Shown here: piece after piece, positions 44,071 through 56,479 of the stretch
How the letters are laid out: every line of letters starts with the position of its first letter
Numbering within the stretch: position 1 is the stretch's first letter
Source: Spongilla lacustris
Lineage: Eukaryota > Porifera > Demospongiae > Spongillida > Spongillidae
Direction: 5' to 3'
DNA length: 64,000 bases
NCBI GenBank assembly: GCA_949361645.1
Contig: OX442421.1
Span: 7,022,888-7,086,887 of the forward strand
Made by a program: the position numbers and the translations under genes
Notes under the pieces: generated by a model
What the model saw: the letters and a program-made list of their open reading frames with translations, nothing else
What the model was told of the DNA's origin: nothing
Databases searched by the model: none

Positions 44071-44340
44071 GCTGTCTGTAATTATTTGTGTTGATGTGGT
44101 CGTACGGTGGGTACCTTGTGACTCACACTCTCCTATTTATCAGATCTCTTGGTTGCTACAATGTTCAAATGTCAAGATGACATCAGCTGTTTGGCCATGC
44201 ATGATGTGGGTGCCTTGTGACTCGCACTCCTCTCTGTCTGTAGATTCCAGCCATCTTCTCTTGGTTGCTACAACGTTCAAATGTCAAGATGGCATCAGCT
44301 GTTTGGGCATACTAACTATACATAGACGCCCACCAGTATG
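44071..44340. repeat. Duplicated segment of about 115 bases
   Basis: A segment with ttggttgctacaatgttcaa and then gtcaagatgacatcagctgt occurs at about 44107-44200, and again with a few changes at about 44210-44310. It abuts the minisatellite. Confidence 0.65.
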
Positions 44341-44342
44341 AA

Positions 44343-44543
44343 TTATATTACAATTAGGGGCGTAGTACCTTCCTTCTCTAGGTCGCTAAATTGGTCGTCG
44401 CTGCCTACCGTCATAAGATCGTCATCACCGCTATCGTCACTGCATTGCATGTCCACGGTGTCGTCGAGCGTTTCCAAAACCTCGTCAGTCTGGAGCCGTA
44501 CGCGCTCGCTTCGACATTCTATACAACACAGTACGTGTTCCAT
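44343..44543 (-). CDS. Possible exon with acidic N-terminal segment, unknown
   Basis: An open stretch of 66 residues starting MEHVLCCIECR and passing into a serine- and aspartate-rich part (SDDSGDDDLMTVGSDDQFSD). Acidic N-termini like this occur in some piggyBac-type and other nuclear proteins, but no domain is present and no downstream exon was found. It could be a first exon or chance. Two copies of ggacgccaattggagtc at about 44734-44795 lie upstream on the same strand and contain CCAAT boxes. Confidence 0.25.
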   Translation of the reverse strand: MEHVLCCIECRSERVRLQTDEVLETLDDTVDMQCSDDSGDDDLMTVGSDDQFSDLEKEGTTPLIVI

Positions 44544-44839
44544 TATCTAACCGGAGTATGGCCATACTTATTACCTTGTTCGAGCGTGTTTTGCACCCAA
44601 ACTAGAATAGCGATGCACCCTTTCAGCTTCTACAGTATAGTTATCACTGACAAGCAACTCCGAAAAGTTACAGGATATGTGCAGATAACAAAGCGTCTGT
44701 TAGTTAAAACCGCCTAAACCATTCGCTTCCAGCTGGACGCCAATTGGAGTCCACCGCGCTCTGAGAAACATTTATCGGACGCCAATTGGAGTCTTCCGCA
44801 ATTAATCGGTTAACGCGCCTACGCGTAGGTGACGACCTA

Positions 44840-46070
44840 TCATTAGGCTTTGCTTAATGATATTGTAATGCGTGTCTCAGTAAAAATTACACACCCCTCC
44901 CATCTCCATGCAGAGAAACAGTGATGTGCTTTTTCTGGCACATCATATGCTCAATAATACCTCTTCAAGAAATGGTACATGTCCCTTACAGTGCTAATTC
45001 CACACCTCCTCTAAAGGGAAGTATTTGGGCGACATATACAGTATACTGAAGGCAACTCTCTCCCTATCCGATCGTGCATAGCACACAACCATATATAGAT
45101 TTCATTTGCCTACCAATACACAATCACTAGCTTGCAGCTAAATACATAGAAGCTGCATAGCATTTGATGTAATGCAATGGATGCAAGGTGGACGCTGTTT
45201 TAGAGTCACATAATCAGTTGTAAATTAATGTATCACTGCAGCTGAGATCTGAGATAGAACAACACTGTGGATAATTTTAACTCAGTCCTGCTGACACAAG
45301 ACATACATGACACTATGTTCATTTACTACTGCACATACTATTAAGTTAAGCTGGCACTGCTCAATAAAAGAAAGGTTCATCCATTACAATAGTAGTTGAA
45401 ACACAAAATACAAAGCTGACACACTTATCTGTGATGGATTGCCTTGGTTTAGAGCTACATGTGCAGTCAATCGATTGACAGCCATGACATGTGGCCTCCA
45501 GTATGCAGCAGCTGCATACTATATGAATAACTCATTCCCTAGACTAAACAGCCCTATTGTTTTTATTAGACTCTCCATAAAGCTTAGTGCATAACAGATG
45601 GGAGTGGCAAGTCAGGTTGAGTGAACACATTCATGATTGTCTGCATAGAGCAAAAATTACTACCCCCTCCCTCCCTCCCCAAACCTCTTGAGAGGCAGTG
45701 ATGTGCCCCTTATATCAGTGAACATCACTATGTTTAAGGATACATGGGTGAGACATCACCCTACAGCCACACCTCCATTCAATCTCTCTAAGGGGAGGGG
45801 GGGAGTGAGATGCACTAAATACACTAGGGCAGGATTTGTGAAGGTGTGACATGGTACTTATTATTAATCCACAGGATGGAACCACAACAGCCATCCTTAC
45901 CATGGAGTGCATGCCATCGTTTACAATAATAATAATAATTATTTTTAAATAAATATTATTGCTTAATTACAAGTTACAGGATAACATGAATGTCATTATA
46001 ATAATTATATATATATATATAACATAATAATTAATTATATATATATATATAAATTATTATTATAATATTA
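44840..46070. other. Intergenic, no gene seen
   Basis: No supported exon. The right end (45926-46070) is A/T-only simple sequence, including runs of ATAT and aattattattataat that fold on themselves. It borders the foldback element. Confidence 0.6.
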
Positions 46071-46900
46071 TGGGACAGTGTCCAGCAAAATCGGGCTTGT
46101 GGGGTTATAATTTTATCACTATAAAAATTGCACGTTGTACTAAGTGACACATCTTCGCGACGGTACTACCTTTTCCTTTCAAATTTCGTGCACTTGTTCC
46201 CACACCATTTCTCTGTGTGAAAATCGATTTTTGTGATCTACACATTTTCTGTGCCGTGGATAAAACAATCGTTAACCCCGCGGGTTAGAATTCCTCATTT
46301 CTCCACGTACGAGTGTTGAAAACGCGTCAAATTCGGCTTGCACATAGAAGAGTCCTGTAGCTATTGATTTGCTCTGTTTGTTAATTTCTATATCATCCGT
46401 TACGGAGATACAGTTGAACAAACTACGGGCACGTTTTCCCGCTTGATTCGCGCCAATGATTTTGCCAAATCGCGCCCCGCTCAGTGAATGGGAAGGCGGT
46501 GATTATATCATTGGCCCGAAGCAAGCGGGAAAATGTGCCTGTAGTTTGCTCAACTGTATCTCCGTAACGGATGATTCAGAAACTAACGAACAGAACAAAT
46601 CAATAGTTACAGGACTCCTCTATGCACACTCCGAATTTGACACGTTTTCAACACTCGTACGTGGAGAAATGTGGATTTCTCAGTAGCCCGCGGGGTTAAC
46701 GATTGTTGTATCCACGGCACGGAAAATGTGTAGATCACAAAAATCAATTTTCACACAGAGAAATGGTATGGAAACAAGTGTACGAAATTTGAAAGGAAAA
46801 AGTAGTACCGTCGCAAAGATGTGTCGTTTAGTACAACGTGCAATTTTAATAGTGATAAAATTATAAACTCACAAGCCCGATTTTGCAGGACACTGTCCCA
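46071..46900. mobile_element. 830-base foldback element, GGGACAGT termini
   Basis: The whole element is an imperfect palindrome. It starts tgggacagtgtccagcaaaa and ends with the reverse complement of nearly the same sequence. Arms of about 385 bases match throughout, including ccgttacggagatacagttg near the centre and its inverse. There is no transposase frame. A second member is at 53279-54087. No convincing target duplication could be read because the flanks are AT repeats. Confidence 0.85.
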
Positions 46901-47886
46901 TATATATATGTAACTACCTTATTAAGAATAATAAATTGAACTGTAGGTTTGTAGACTTTGCCTAGTGCATTTCCTGTACTGTTTTTGTCATACCGGCTAA
47001 TTACAACAAACATGGAAGGAACAAAAAATCTAAAATTGAAACTACAAATCAGAACATGCGTGTTCTTCTTCACGATCACGGATGAGGCCACATGTTTCTG
47101 TTGTTTTTTGTGATATGATGTATCACATTAATGTCCACAACAAACGAAGTGAGGTTGCCATAATTATCCCTGTAGTACTGATGTCTACAACCACAGGAGT
47201 GTCATTGTTAGTGTTAGCCTCCTGCATTACTGGCTCATTGAACACTATGAGGCCTTGCCTTGATTGGCGTTGTGGTTTCCTTTCAATTGTACTGCATCAG
47301 TTTTGTGAACTTTGCTTCCAACTGTTATGTATTTGTGTTTTTATTTATTGAATGGTGCATGTTACACTGATGTACATTAAAGGGAGAGAAAAAAAGAAAT
47401 CTTATTGTAACCTACAGCTTTAATGCATGCTAATGTTTTTATTTTAAAATTATTAATATAAGTTAAGTACATATATGTGTACCCGGGTCATGTACCCTTT
47501 TTTATCATTAATAATTCTATCGCTCTATACAATAAGTATGCGTCACTGTCTTCAAAAACAAAGCAAACTACACTAGCAATAGTGCCAGGAATGAGACAGC
47601 ATTGCCTCACTGTACGGTCTTGAAGTAGATAGGAAAAGGGCTGCACTTACCACGACACCGTATGGACATGACAAGCAAGATCCTTAAGGAATGGTAAAGT
47701 CTGTTTTCCTAACACACCTCATTGTTCTACGACAATTGGAGCAAACAGATACATATTGGGATTCATGTTTCTTCTCCCAGCTTGGTCAGCCACTCCCCCT
47801 GCTTCCTGTGATGCAACCCAGCTATTAATTATATACCCAAGATGCTTTATATTTGGCATGCACATACCACTTGCTCTTCAGGCTTG
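46901..47886. other. Intergenic, no gene seen
   Basis: AT-rich sequence with no exon I can support. Open frames here lack domain or codon evidence. Confidence 0.5.
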
Positions 47887-47895
47887 CAAGGTACC

Positions 47896-49056
47896 TAGTC
47901 TCGTTCCCAGACTCACTTACGTAAGCATTACCGCATAATGTGTAATGCTACGAAAGAGAGTCTGGGAAGGAAGTTCAACTTTTTCGTTCCGCGGAATATT
48001 GCATATTACATAATAATCGTGACGCAACAACTTATTCTCTACGTCACCAAAAGCTCAATTATCGTTTAGGAATGCTTTGAAGTTACGAAATACATCTTGT
48101 GCGTGACGTTTCACTCGCTTTCTTCCGCTTTTGATCGCGGAATGAATCGATGCAAAGTTTGTAATAATCCCGTTTTGAATAACCGAAGGCTTCTTGCTAG
48201 CAAACATATATCATATCTTTGTGTGCCAGGCCACCGATGTAAATGCAGATATATATACTCTTCAGTGAAGGATATACAGTACATGTTGGGAATTTTTTCA
48301 GTCAGTAAAGACGTGTTTAAAAGCTTGACATTAAACATATATGCATAAGGAGCTTTAAAAATGTACAGATAGATATGTTGCCAGTGTCCTATACTGCTCC
48401 GAGACCTTCCACTGCTCCGGGACCTTCCACTGTTCCAGGACAGCTGACCGCAGACTACCTTATCTGATTATGACTGGCGCATGACTGCTTTTATCACATT
48501 ATCTATCTGACCTCTTGCTTGCAGGTCATCTTGATGGAGGCACCATATAGATCGATAGAAGACCTTACGGTACCGTAAGGCATGTGTCTTCCTGAGTCGC
48601 TTCTACAATAGCATGCATGCAGCACCACGGAATTATAACGTGCTCAACATTTATAATTTAAGCGTTATGGGCTCCTGCCAGCGTTGACTCCTTGCTATCT
48701 CGAGCTCCTGCATGTTATATAGTCTCCTGTAGCAAAAGCAGCTAACAATGAGATAAATCTATTAAAGTTAAACGCACAATATGTTACTGGTCCTTCGACT
48801 GCAATAGCTATTTACGATTGCGAAGTATGTAGAACTCCCAAGGCAAAAGGGACATATAGCATATGATTGCTCTCTGTAATAACGTGAATACAATTATAAG
48901 CAATCAGTATACGTCACGACGTACCTGCAATTTGATTGGACGCGCACGATTTCGTGCGCGCAGAACGAAAAAGTTGAACTTCCTTCCCAGACTCTCTTTC
49001 GTAGCATTACACATTATGCGGTAATGCTTACGTAAGTGAGTCTGGGAACGAGACTA
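47896..49056. mobile_element. 1.16-kb long-TIR element with 9-base target duplication
   Basis: Terminal inverted repeats of about 95 bases begin tagtctcgttcccagactca and are essentially perfect. The 9-base direct repeat caaggtacc flanks the element at 47887-47895 and 49057-49065. Long TIRs with 9-base duplications are typical of Mutator-like elements. The interior has no recognisable transposase; the 83-residue open frame at 48097-48348 (CKVCNNPVLNNRRLL) has a CxxC pair but no known domain. This is most likely a non-autonomous element. Confidence 0.88.
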
Positions 49057-49183
49057 CAAGGTACCTGTGAGAATTTGTTAGATTTGCAATTATTTTAATT
49101 GCTGATATGAATTGTTTTGGTTCGATTTTGTATACAAAAAGACAATAATCATAATAAGGTGCACGCTAAGAATTGAAGGGAGT

Positions 49184-49335
49184 GTTGTGTGTGAGAGCAC
49201 GTGTGTGTGTGAGCGTGTGTGTGTGTGTGAACGCGTACTAGTATGTGTGTGAGCGTGTGTGAGAGCGTGTGTGTATGTGTGTACATGTATCATTGACTCA
49301 GTGTGTGTGGGCGCGCGTGTGTGTGTGAACGCGTG
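49184..49335. repeat. GT-rich microsatellite
   Basis: An interrupted GTGTGAGCGTGT-type simple repeat. The apparent proteins on the other strand are repeat-driven. Confidence 0.9.
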
Positions 49336-49980
49336 TATATAACGCAACCAGGCAAAGGAAGGTCCAAATAGGGCTTGCTCCATACCTAGCTAAGGCACTT
49401 AGTACGCCCATTTCTCGTACCCATTTCTGTTTCTCGTACCCACCTCGGTTTAGAAACTTGGGTTTCCTGGCCCGAACAACGGTCGGTCCCGGTTTCAGAG
49501 CAGACTGAGCCTCAAACGGAAATATACACGAGTTCCGGTTCCATTTTATCCGTTCCGGTTCCATTCCATTTTTTCAATTTTCAATTTTTCAAAACAGCGA
49601 TAACAACAAGCGTAATCTTGAATTTCATTTCTAGAAAAATAAGAATTTGATACCGTAATTGGGCAATTTTTAATTTTGATAGAGAAAAAAATGATTTGGC
49701 ACTTTTATACACGGACCATGTAGGGTGGTCGGTGGTCCGTGTACTTTTCCACAATTTAATTTCTCGTATTTCTATTTATACACGGAGGGCCTTTTGGGCT
49801 CGTTTGTCAATGTTGCACGTGATGGAATTCAATTTGTGGCCTAAACCCAGTGCGTCGCAAAGTATTGAAAAATGAAAAATGAAATATCGTCATATTTGTC
49901 AAAGTAATGAACAGTGCTCCATCTGAAAAGGAATAATGGTCTGGAAGCTGTGTCGACCCGTCTCCAATGACCGGAATCGA

Positions 49981-52900
49981 CCCCTCAGCGTGGAACGCGT
50001 ACGCTTGTGGGCGTGTATACTGTTTTTATATTTAAGTTGTTGCGTTCTATATACATGTACATGTAGTCTTCCTACGTATACCTAGTATACCTAAAACGAA
50101 TAAATCGTCATTATTCTGTTTGCACCGGGTGTTTGATCTCCCACTCCCTCCCTCCCTCGGGATGGAGAGGGAGGGCTCAGGGCAAGGAGAGAGAGGGGCC
50201 AGAGGGAGTGAGTGAGGGGAAGAGGAGGGAGGGAGGAGGCGAGGAGGAAGGTTTCTTTAAGGTCATAAGGTCATTAATATGGCTAATATTGATCTTGTGA
50301 CATTTGTTTAGTTATAGATCAATGACCTTTAACCTTAAGGTATCCTCCCTCCCCTCCCTCCCTCCCTCCCTCCCTCCCCACCCTCCCTCCCCTCCCTCCC
50401 TCCCCTCCCTCCCTCCCCTCCCTCCCTCCCCTCCCTCCCTCCCCTCCCTCCCCCTCCCTCCTCCCTCCTCCCTCCCTCCCTCCCTCCCTCCCTCCCTCCC
50501 TCCCTCCCTCCCTCCCTCCCTCCCTCCCTCCCTCCCTCCCTCCCTCCCTCCCTCCCTCCCTCCCTCCCTCCCTCCCTCCCTCCCTCCCTCCCTCCCTCCC
50601 TCCCTCCCTCCCTCCCTCCCTCCCTCCCTCCCTCCCTCCCTCCCTCCCTCCCTCCCTCCCTCCCTCCCTCCCTCCCTCCCTCCCTCCCTCCCTCCCTCCC
50701 TCCCTCCCTCCCTCCCTCCCTCCCTTCCTCCCTCCCCCATCCTCCCTCCCCCTCAACGTGGAACACATACGCTTGTGGGCATGTACATTGTATACTGTTT
50801 TTATATTTACGTTCTATATACATGTACATGTAGTCTTCCTACATATACCTAGTATACATAAAATAAATAAATCGTCATTTCTGTTTGCAACGGGTGTTTG
50901 ATCTCCACCTCCCTCCCTCCCTCAGGCAGTCCTGATGGAGGGGGATGGAGGGGAGGGCTCAGGGTAAGGAGTGAGGGGGGCCAGAGGGAGGGAGTGAAGT
51001 GAAGGGAGGGAGGGAGAGGGCAAGGAGGTTTCTGTAAGGTCATATTGTCATTAATGTATGGTCACATTTATTGACAGTTTAGCTATAGATCAATGACCTT
51101 TACCCTTAAGGTACCCTCCCTCCTCCCCTCCTCCCTCCTTCCTCCCTCCCTCCTCCCCTCCTCCCTCCCTCCTCCCCTCCCTCCTCCCCTCCTCCCTCCT
51201 TCGTCCCTCCCTCCTCCCCTCCTCCCTCCTTCCTCCCTCCCTCCTCCCCTCCTCCCTCCTTCCTCCCTCCCTCCTCCCTCCCTCCCTCCTTCCTCCCTCC
51301 TCCTCCCTCCTCCTCCTTCCCTCCTCCCTCCCTCCCTCCCTCCCTCCCTCCCTCCCTCCCTCCCTCCCTCCCTCCCTCCCTCCCTCCCTCCCTCCCTCCC
51401 TCCCTCCCTCCCTCCCTCCCTCCCTCCCTCCCTCCCTCCCTCCCTCCCTCCCTCCCTCCCTCCCTCCCTCCCTCCCTCCCTCCCTCCCTCCCTCCCTCCC
51501 TCCCTCCCTCCCTCCCTCCCTCCCTCCCTCCCTCCCTCCCTCCCTCCCTCCCTCCCTCCCTCCCTCCCTCCCTCCCTCCCTCCCTCCCTCCCTCCCTCCC
51601 TCCCTCCCTCCCTCCCTCCCTCCCTCCCTCCCTCCCTCCCTCCCTCCCTCCCTCCCTCCCTCCCTCCCTCCCTCCCTCCCTCCCTCCCTCCCTCCCTCCC
51701 CCATCCTCCCTCCCCCTCAACGTGGAACACATACGCTTGTGGGCATGTACATTGTATACTGTTTTTATATTTATGTTCTATATACATGTACATGTAGTCT
51801 TCCTACATATACCTAGTATACATAAAATAAATAAATCGTCATTTCTGTTTGCAACGGGTGTTTGATCTCCACCTCCCTCCCTCCCTCAGGCAGTCCTGAT
51901 GGAGGGGGATGGAGGGGAGGGCTCAGGGTAAGGAGTGAGGGGGGCCAGAGGGAGGGAGTGAAGTGAAGGGAGGGAGGGAGAGGGCAAGGAGGTTTCTGTA
52001 AGGTCATATTGTCATTAATGTATGGTCACATTTATTGACAGTTTTGCTATAGATCAATGACCTTTACCCTTAAGGTACCCTCCCTCCTCCCCTCCTCCCT
52101 CCTTCCTCCCTCCCTCCTCCCCTCCCTCCTCCCCTCCTCCCTCCTTCCTCCCTCCCTCCTCCCCTCCTCCCTCCTTCCTCCCTCCCTCCTCCCCTCCTCC
52201 CTCCTTCCTCCCTCCCTCCTCCCCTCCTCCCTCCTTCCTCCCTCCCTCCTCCCTCCCTCCCTCCTTCCTCCCTCCTCCTCCCTCCTCCTCCTTCCCTCCT
52301 CCCTCCCTCCCTCCCTCCCTCCCTCCCTCCCTCCCTCCCTCCCTCCCTCCCTCCCTCCCTCCCTCCCTCCCTCCCTCCCTCCCTCCCTCCCTCCCTCCCT
52401 CCCTCCCTCCCTCCCTCCCTCCCTCCCTCCCTCCCTCCCTCCCTCCCTCCCTCCCTCCCTCCCTCCCTCCCTCCCTCCCTCCCTCCCTCCCTCCCTCCCT
52501 CCCTCCCTCCCTCCCTCCCTCCCTCCCTCCCTCCCTCCCTCCCTCCCTCCCTCCCTCCCTCCCTCCCTCCCTCCCTCCCTCCCTCCCTCCCTCCCTCCCT
52601 CCATCCCACACTCCCTCCCTACCTCATTCCCTCCCTTCTTCCTCCCCACTCCCCTCAGCGTGGAACACGTACACTTGTGGGCGTGTATACTGTTTTTATA
52701 TTTAAGTTGTTGCGTTCTATATACATGTACATGTAGTCTTCCTACGTATACCTAGTATACCTAAAACAAATAAATCGTCATTATTCTGTTTGCACTGGGT
52801 GTTTGATTTGTTTAGCTATAGATCAATGAGCTTTAACCTTAGTTACCTCCATCCCTCCCTCCTCCCTCCCTCCTCCCTCCCTCCTCCCTCCCTCCTCCCT

Positions 52901-53130
52901 CCCTCCTCCCTCCCTCCTCCCTCCCTCCTCCCTCCCTCCACCCCCCTCCCTCCCTCCCTCTCTCCCCCTCTCCCCATCCCCCTCAACGTGGAACACATAC
53001 GCTTGTAGGCATGTACATTGTATACTGTTTTTATATTTATGTTCTATATAAATGTACATGTAGTCTTCCTACATATACCTAGTATACCTAAAACAAATAA
53101 ATCGTCATTTCTGTTTGCACCGGGTGTTGG
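49981..53130 (+). repeat. Left arm: higher-order CCCT satellite, forward orientation
   Basis: Compound units begin with gtggaacacatacgcttgtg at about 49988, 50755, 51719, 52656 and 52985. Each complete unit has a unique part of about 330 bases (tgtatactgtttttatattt, then cgtcatttctgtttgc, then ctatagatcaatgacc). A (CCCT)n tract with CCCTCCT variants follows, of up to 370 bases. Units differ mainly in tract length. The same unit occurs reverse-complemented at 59280-62907. The G-rich strand here is the minus strand. Confidence 0.95.
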
Positions 53131-53278
53131 ATCTCACCCTCCCTCCCTTGGGCAGGAGGGATAGGGGGGCCAGAAGGAGTGGTGGAGAGAGAGAGGGTGA
53201 GGCAGACAGTATCTGTAAGGTCAAAAGGTCATTAATTATGGCTAATCTTGTCACATTTGTCCATGTATGTTGACAGTT

Positions 53279-54087
53279 GGGACAGTTTCCGCGAAAATGT
53301 CCGAGTTTTATAACATTATAATCTTATAAAAATGCTTCTTGTTTGAGTCGCTATATCTTCCGAACGCTAAACGGTATCGACTTTCTATTTTCAAAAGTTC
53401 ATGCTACACCATTTCGCTATGATAAATTACATTTTGGAGTCTTGCACTTGCTCCATGCCAGTATTGCTACCCGACCGGGTTCAAACCCGTCATAACTTTG
53501 GGTAGGAGTAATCAAATCGCTTCAAATTTGGTTTGTAGGTACAGAGGTCCTATACCTATCGATTTGTACTGTTCGCTAATTTTTATGCCATCCGTTACGG
53601 AGATACAGTTGAACAAACTACGTGCACTTTTTCCCGCTCGTTTCGCGCCTATGATATAACAACCGCCTCCCCATACATTGAGCGGGACGCGATTTGCCAA
53701 AATCATTGGCACGAATCGAGCGGGATAAAGTGGACGTAGTTTGTTCAGCTGTATCTTCGTAACGGATGGCATAAAAATTAACGAACAGAACAAATCGATA
53801 AGTATAGGACCTCTGTACCTACAAACCGAATTTGAAGCGATTTGATTACTCCTACCTAAAGTTATGGCGGGTTTGAACCTGGTCGGGTATCGAACGTTGC
53901 AATACTGGCATGGAGCAAGTACAAGACTCCAAAATGTAATTTGTCATAGAAAAATGGTGTAATATGAACTATCGAAAATAGGAAGTCGATAGCGTTTAGC
54001 GTTCGGAAGATATAGCGATTCAAACAAGAAGTATTTTTATAAGATTATAATGTTATAAAACTCGGACATTTTCGCGGAAACTGTCCC
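53279..54087. mobile_element. 809-base foldback element with 4-base target duplication
   Basis: Palindromic over its whole length, with termini gggacagtttccgcg and inverse. It is related to the element at 46071-46900: both carry ccgttacggagatacagttg and cccgct-cgcgcc blocks in the arms. The flanks show a duplicated agtt: left gacagtt, right agtttagtt. The same locus without insertion is present nearby in a tandem copy (gttgacagtttagttatag at about 54166-54184), which confirms the boundaries. Confidence 0.88.
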
Positions 54088-54650
54088 AGTTTAGTTATAG
54101 ATCAATTCCTCTATCCCTCCCTCCCTTCTTCCCTCCATCCTCCCTCTCTTCATTTGTCCATGTATGTTGACAGTTTAGTTATAGATCAATTCCTCTATCC
54201 CTCCCTCCCTTCTTCCCTCCATCCTCCCTCTCTTCATTCTAAGGTACTAGTTGTCATGGTAACTAGTAAGTACAATATGAGGGAGGTCTTCTTTGTTGGA
54301 AGCTGTGACACTGTAGATACATCACATAATTATCTTTTCATGGCACTTCCTTAGTATACATGATATGGTGCAAAGGATGAGCTGTCTCTGGGCTTCAAAT
54401 GTGTTGGACTCCTCCCTCCCTCCCTCCCTTTCTCTGTACAGTAACAGCACAAACAATTCTAAGGTGGTTATGCACGAGGTCAGAGTGTTGTATCTAGTTG
54501 CCATGGTAACTAATAAGTACAATATGAGGGAGGTCTTATCTGTGGGAAGCTGTGACACTGTAGATACATCACATAATTATCTATTCATGGCACTTCCTGT
54601 TATGATATGCATGGTGCAAAGGATGATCTGCTTCAAATGTGTTCTTTTCC
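54088..54650. repeat. Inner part of left arm: two duplicated segments
   Basis: A 70-base segment with gtttagttatagatcaattc and ccctcc runs is duplicated at 54090-54160 and 54170-54238. A second segment of about 120 bases (ggtaact, tacaatatgagggaggtctt, gctgtgacactgtagataca) occurs at 54241-54360 and 54480-54600. An inverted, diverged copy of the second segment lies at 59110-59270. Confidence 0.85.
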
Positions 54651-54869
54651 AATGCATGTCATGTATCAGTATTTCTTGCGATGTTACCATTTCTTGCATG
54701 CAACATTTACAACTCAGCACTAGAACTTTCTCAACAATAGAAAGCTGAATTTTCTTTCAAGGCACACATTTATATTTTCATATTGAATATCAGTAATCCC
54801 ACAATTAAAAGCATTATGGTGTACACCTATATGTAATATATTAATTCATCACATTTTTACAATTGAAAG

Positions 54870-56356
54870 TTACTGTGGAATGGACAGCCGCTTGGTAAGG
54901 TCTATAAAACATTTCAAACCATTTCGGAAAGGTACGTCATTCCCATTAACAAGTTTGTAAAATATAGTTGGAAAGTCCAGGATATTGGCTTGAAGTCTTT
55001 CATCTCTTTCAAGCCTTTGTCCATCTAGATCTCCAAGAGGATCTGTACCAAAGTGGCTCAAAATTGTAAGATGTCCACCTAATGAATGATACTGCTGCAC
55101 AGCTTGTTCTGGACTTGGAATTATGTCTTCATGAACCGGTGAGGTATTATAGTTGCTTCTCATCCTATTCAAAGGAGTTCCTTTACCTTGATTAAACTAC
55201 ATGCATGATTATTTACAAAAATGCACATCAATACACTATACCTGGAAGACAATGATTGTTCCAGGAGCCCACTGCCATCAAAGTGCCAACCCTGATCACT
55301 TGTAGTGTAAACCAAGAGATGCAGAATTTTTGTAACTCATCATCAATATTGAAGTCTCCCTTTTCCTCCATATCTACCAAGCAAGCTTTGACAGGGTAAT
55401 TTACTCTACAATTTATTTCTGGCCAGAAGCGTTCCACAGTGTGGTTCTATATATATATATATTCCAGTTAAAACACACAGGTATATTTTTAAATATATAA
55501 AAGGGAAAGGGTTACATACCAATTTAGATGTTGTTTGTCGGTGAGGCGGTTTGCTTACATCTCTTCTGTACTTAGCCAGCACCTCTTGCACATGGAGTAT
55601 TAAGCACCATTCTTTTCCATGGTCTACCCTCACTTGTTCCCAGATACCATGCTCCATTATAATTGGTCTAAAAATGAATTCATACATACATGTATTTACC
55701 CACATCCATGCCCAGCTGCATGTAGCACTCACCTGAACATTAAGGAATATATGTCAACATTATTTTTTACTGGAATGCTAATGAAACCCACTACCATGCC
55801 AGAGTACCCATCAATAGCACAGATGTGAGTAACACCAAACATTACAAGTTTTTCATTTTGGTCGATATGCAACTTGTGACCAAAATACTTTGCTCTATAT
55901 GGCGTTGGGTTTAAATGCTGATGTGCTCTCGAAAGACGAGACTGATGGTATTCTGGGTTTATTAGTTTCAATGCCTTTCCAACGCGCCCCTCTGATACCC
56001 GTATCCCTTCCCGTATCCCTTCATATGCCAAAAGTCCCGCCATGGTTTTACGTCCATACGTCGGTCCAACCTGTTTGATCAATATTATATTGATAACATA
56101 ATTTTATACCGGTAGCAAAAAATTATACCTTTATTATTGCCTCGGCAACGATTTCTTCCACCCTCTCAGTACTCAAGCGAGATGATTTGTGGATCCCTTT
56201 AATCTTACAGAAATTTTCTATACTCCTCACGCTGCATCCTCTGGATCCATTGGTCATTGTCGTGAGCTCTTCGCTTAGCGTTTTGTGCGTAACGTGATCA
56301 GTCACTACCCGTTGACGAATGTAGTCTTCAAAACTCGACAAAATGTTCTCCATCAC
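54870..56356 (-). CDS. Integrase-core (rve-like) protein, 5 exons
   Basis: Exons 56356-56129, 56070-55733, 55667-55520, 55446-55242 and 55186-54870 join in phase to about 411 residues without lesions. The fold is a retroviral-type integrase core. The first Asp lies in KLHIDQNEK, followed by AIDGYSG. The second Asp lies in VRVDHGKE, and the Glu in HTVERFWPE, 38 residues after that Asp. An N-terminal region with VGPTYGRKTMAG and SRAHQHLNP is also typical. I recognise the motif set from a multicopy family of uncharacterised integrase-core proteins in many aquatic animals; its formal name is not certain to me. No gag, protease or RT accompanies it, so it is either a DNA transposon integrase or a host-captured gene. 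It is divergent to the RING-like gene and probably co-regulated with it. Confidence 0.82.
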
Positions 56357-56479
56357 ACATATACGTCAGATACATAACTTGAAATCATAGGGCGGGGCTC
56401 CCATCAAACCTGCATCACTGGAGATTTGACGCCCATTATATAAACCTTAAGTCTGATCTTCGAATTCACTTTTTTCGCG
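56357..56479. promoter_or_regulatory. Bidirectional promoter of the integrase/RING pair
   Basis: Only 123 bases separate the two start codons, so both promoters must lie here or extend into the coding starts. For the plus-strand gene, a tatataaacc TATA-like element lies at about 56437-56447, roughly 35-40 bases before the ATG. Confidence 0.6.

Noticed and set aside
44391..44717. 108-residue plus-strand open frame
   Set aside because: Overlaps the acidic minus-strand segment in antisense and has no domain; neither is firmly supported.
47082..47351. 89-residue open frame with hydrophobic stretches
   Set aside because: No recognisable family, no splice partners, AT-rich context; probably chance.
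50304..52755. Proteins of endless PSLPPSLPP or REGGREGG
   Set aside because: Translations of the CCCT/GGGA simple repeat in several frames on both strands; no start context or conserved domain.
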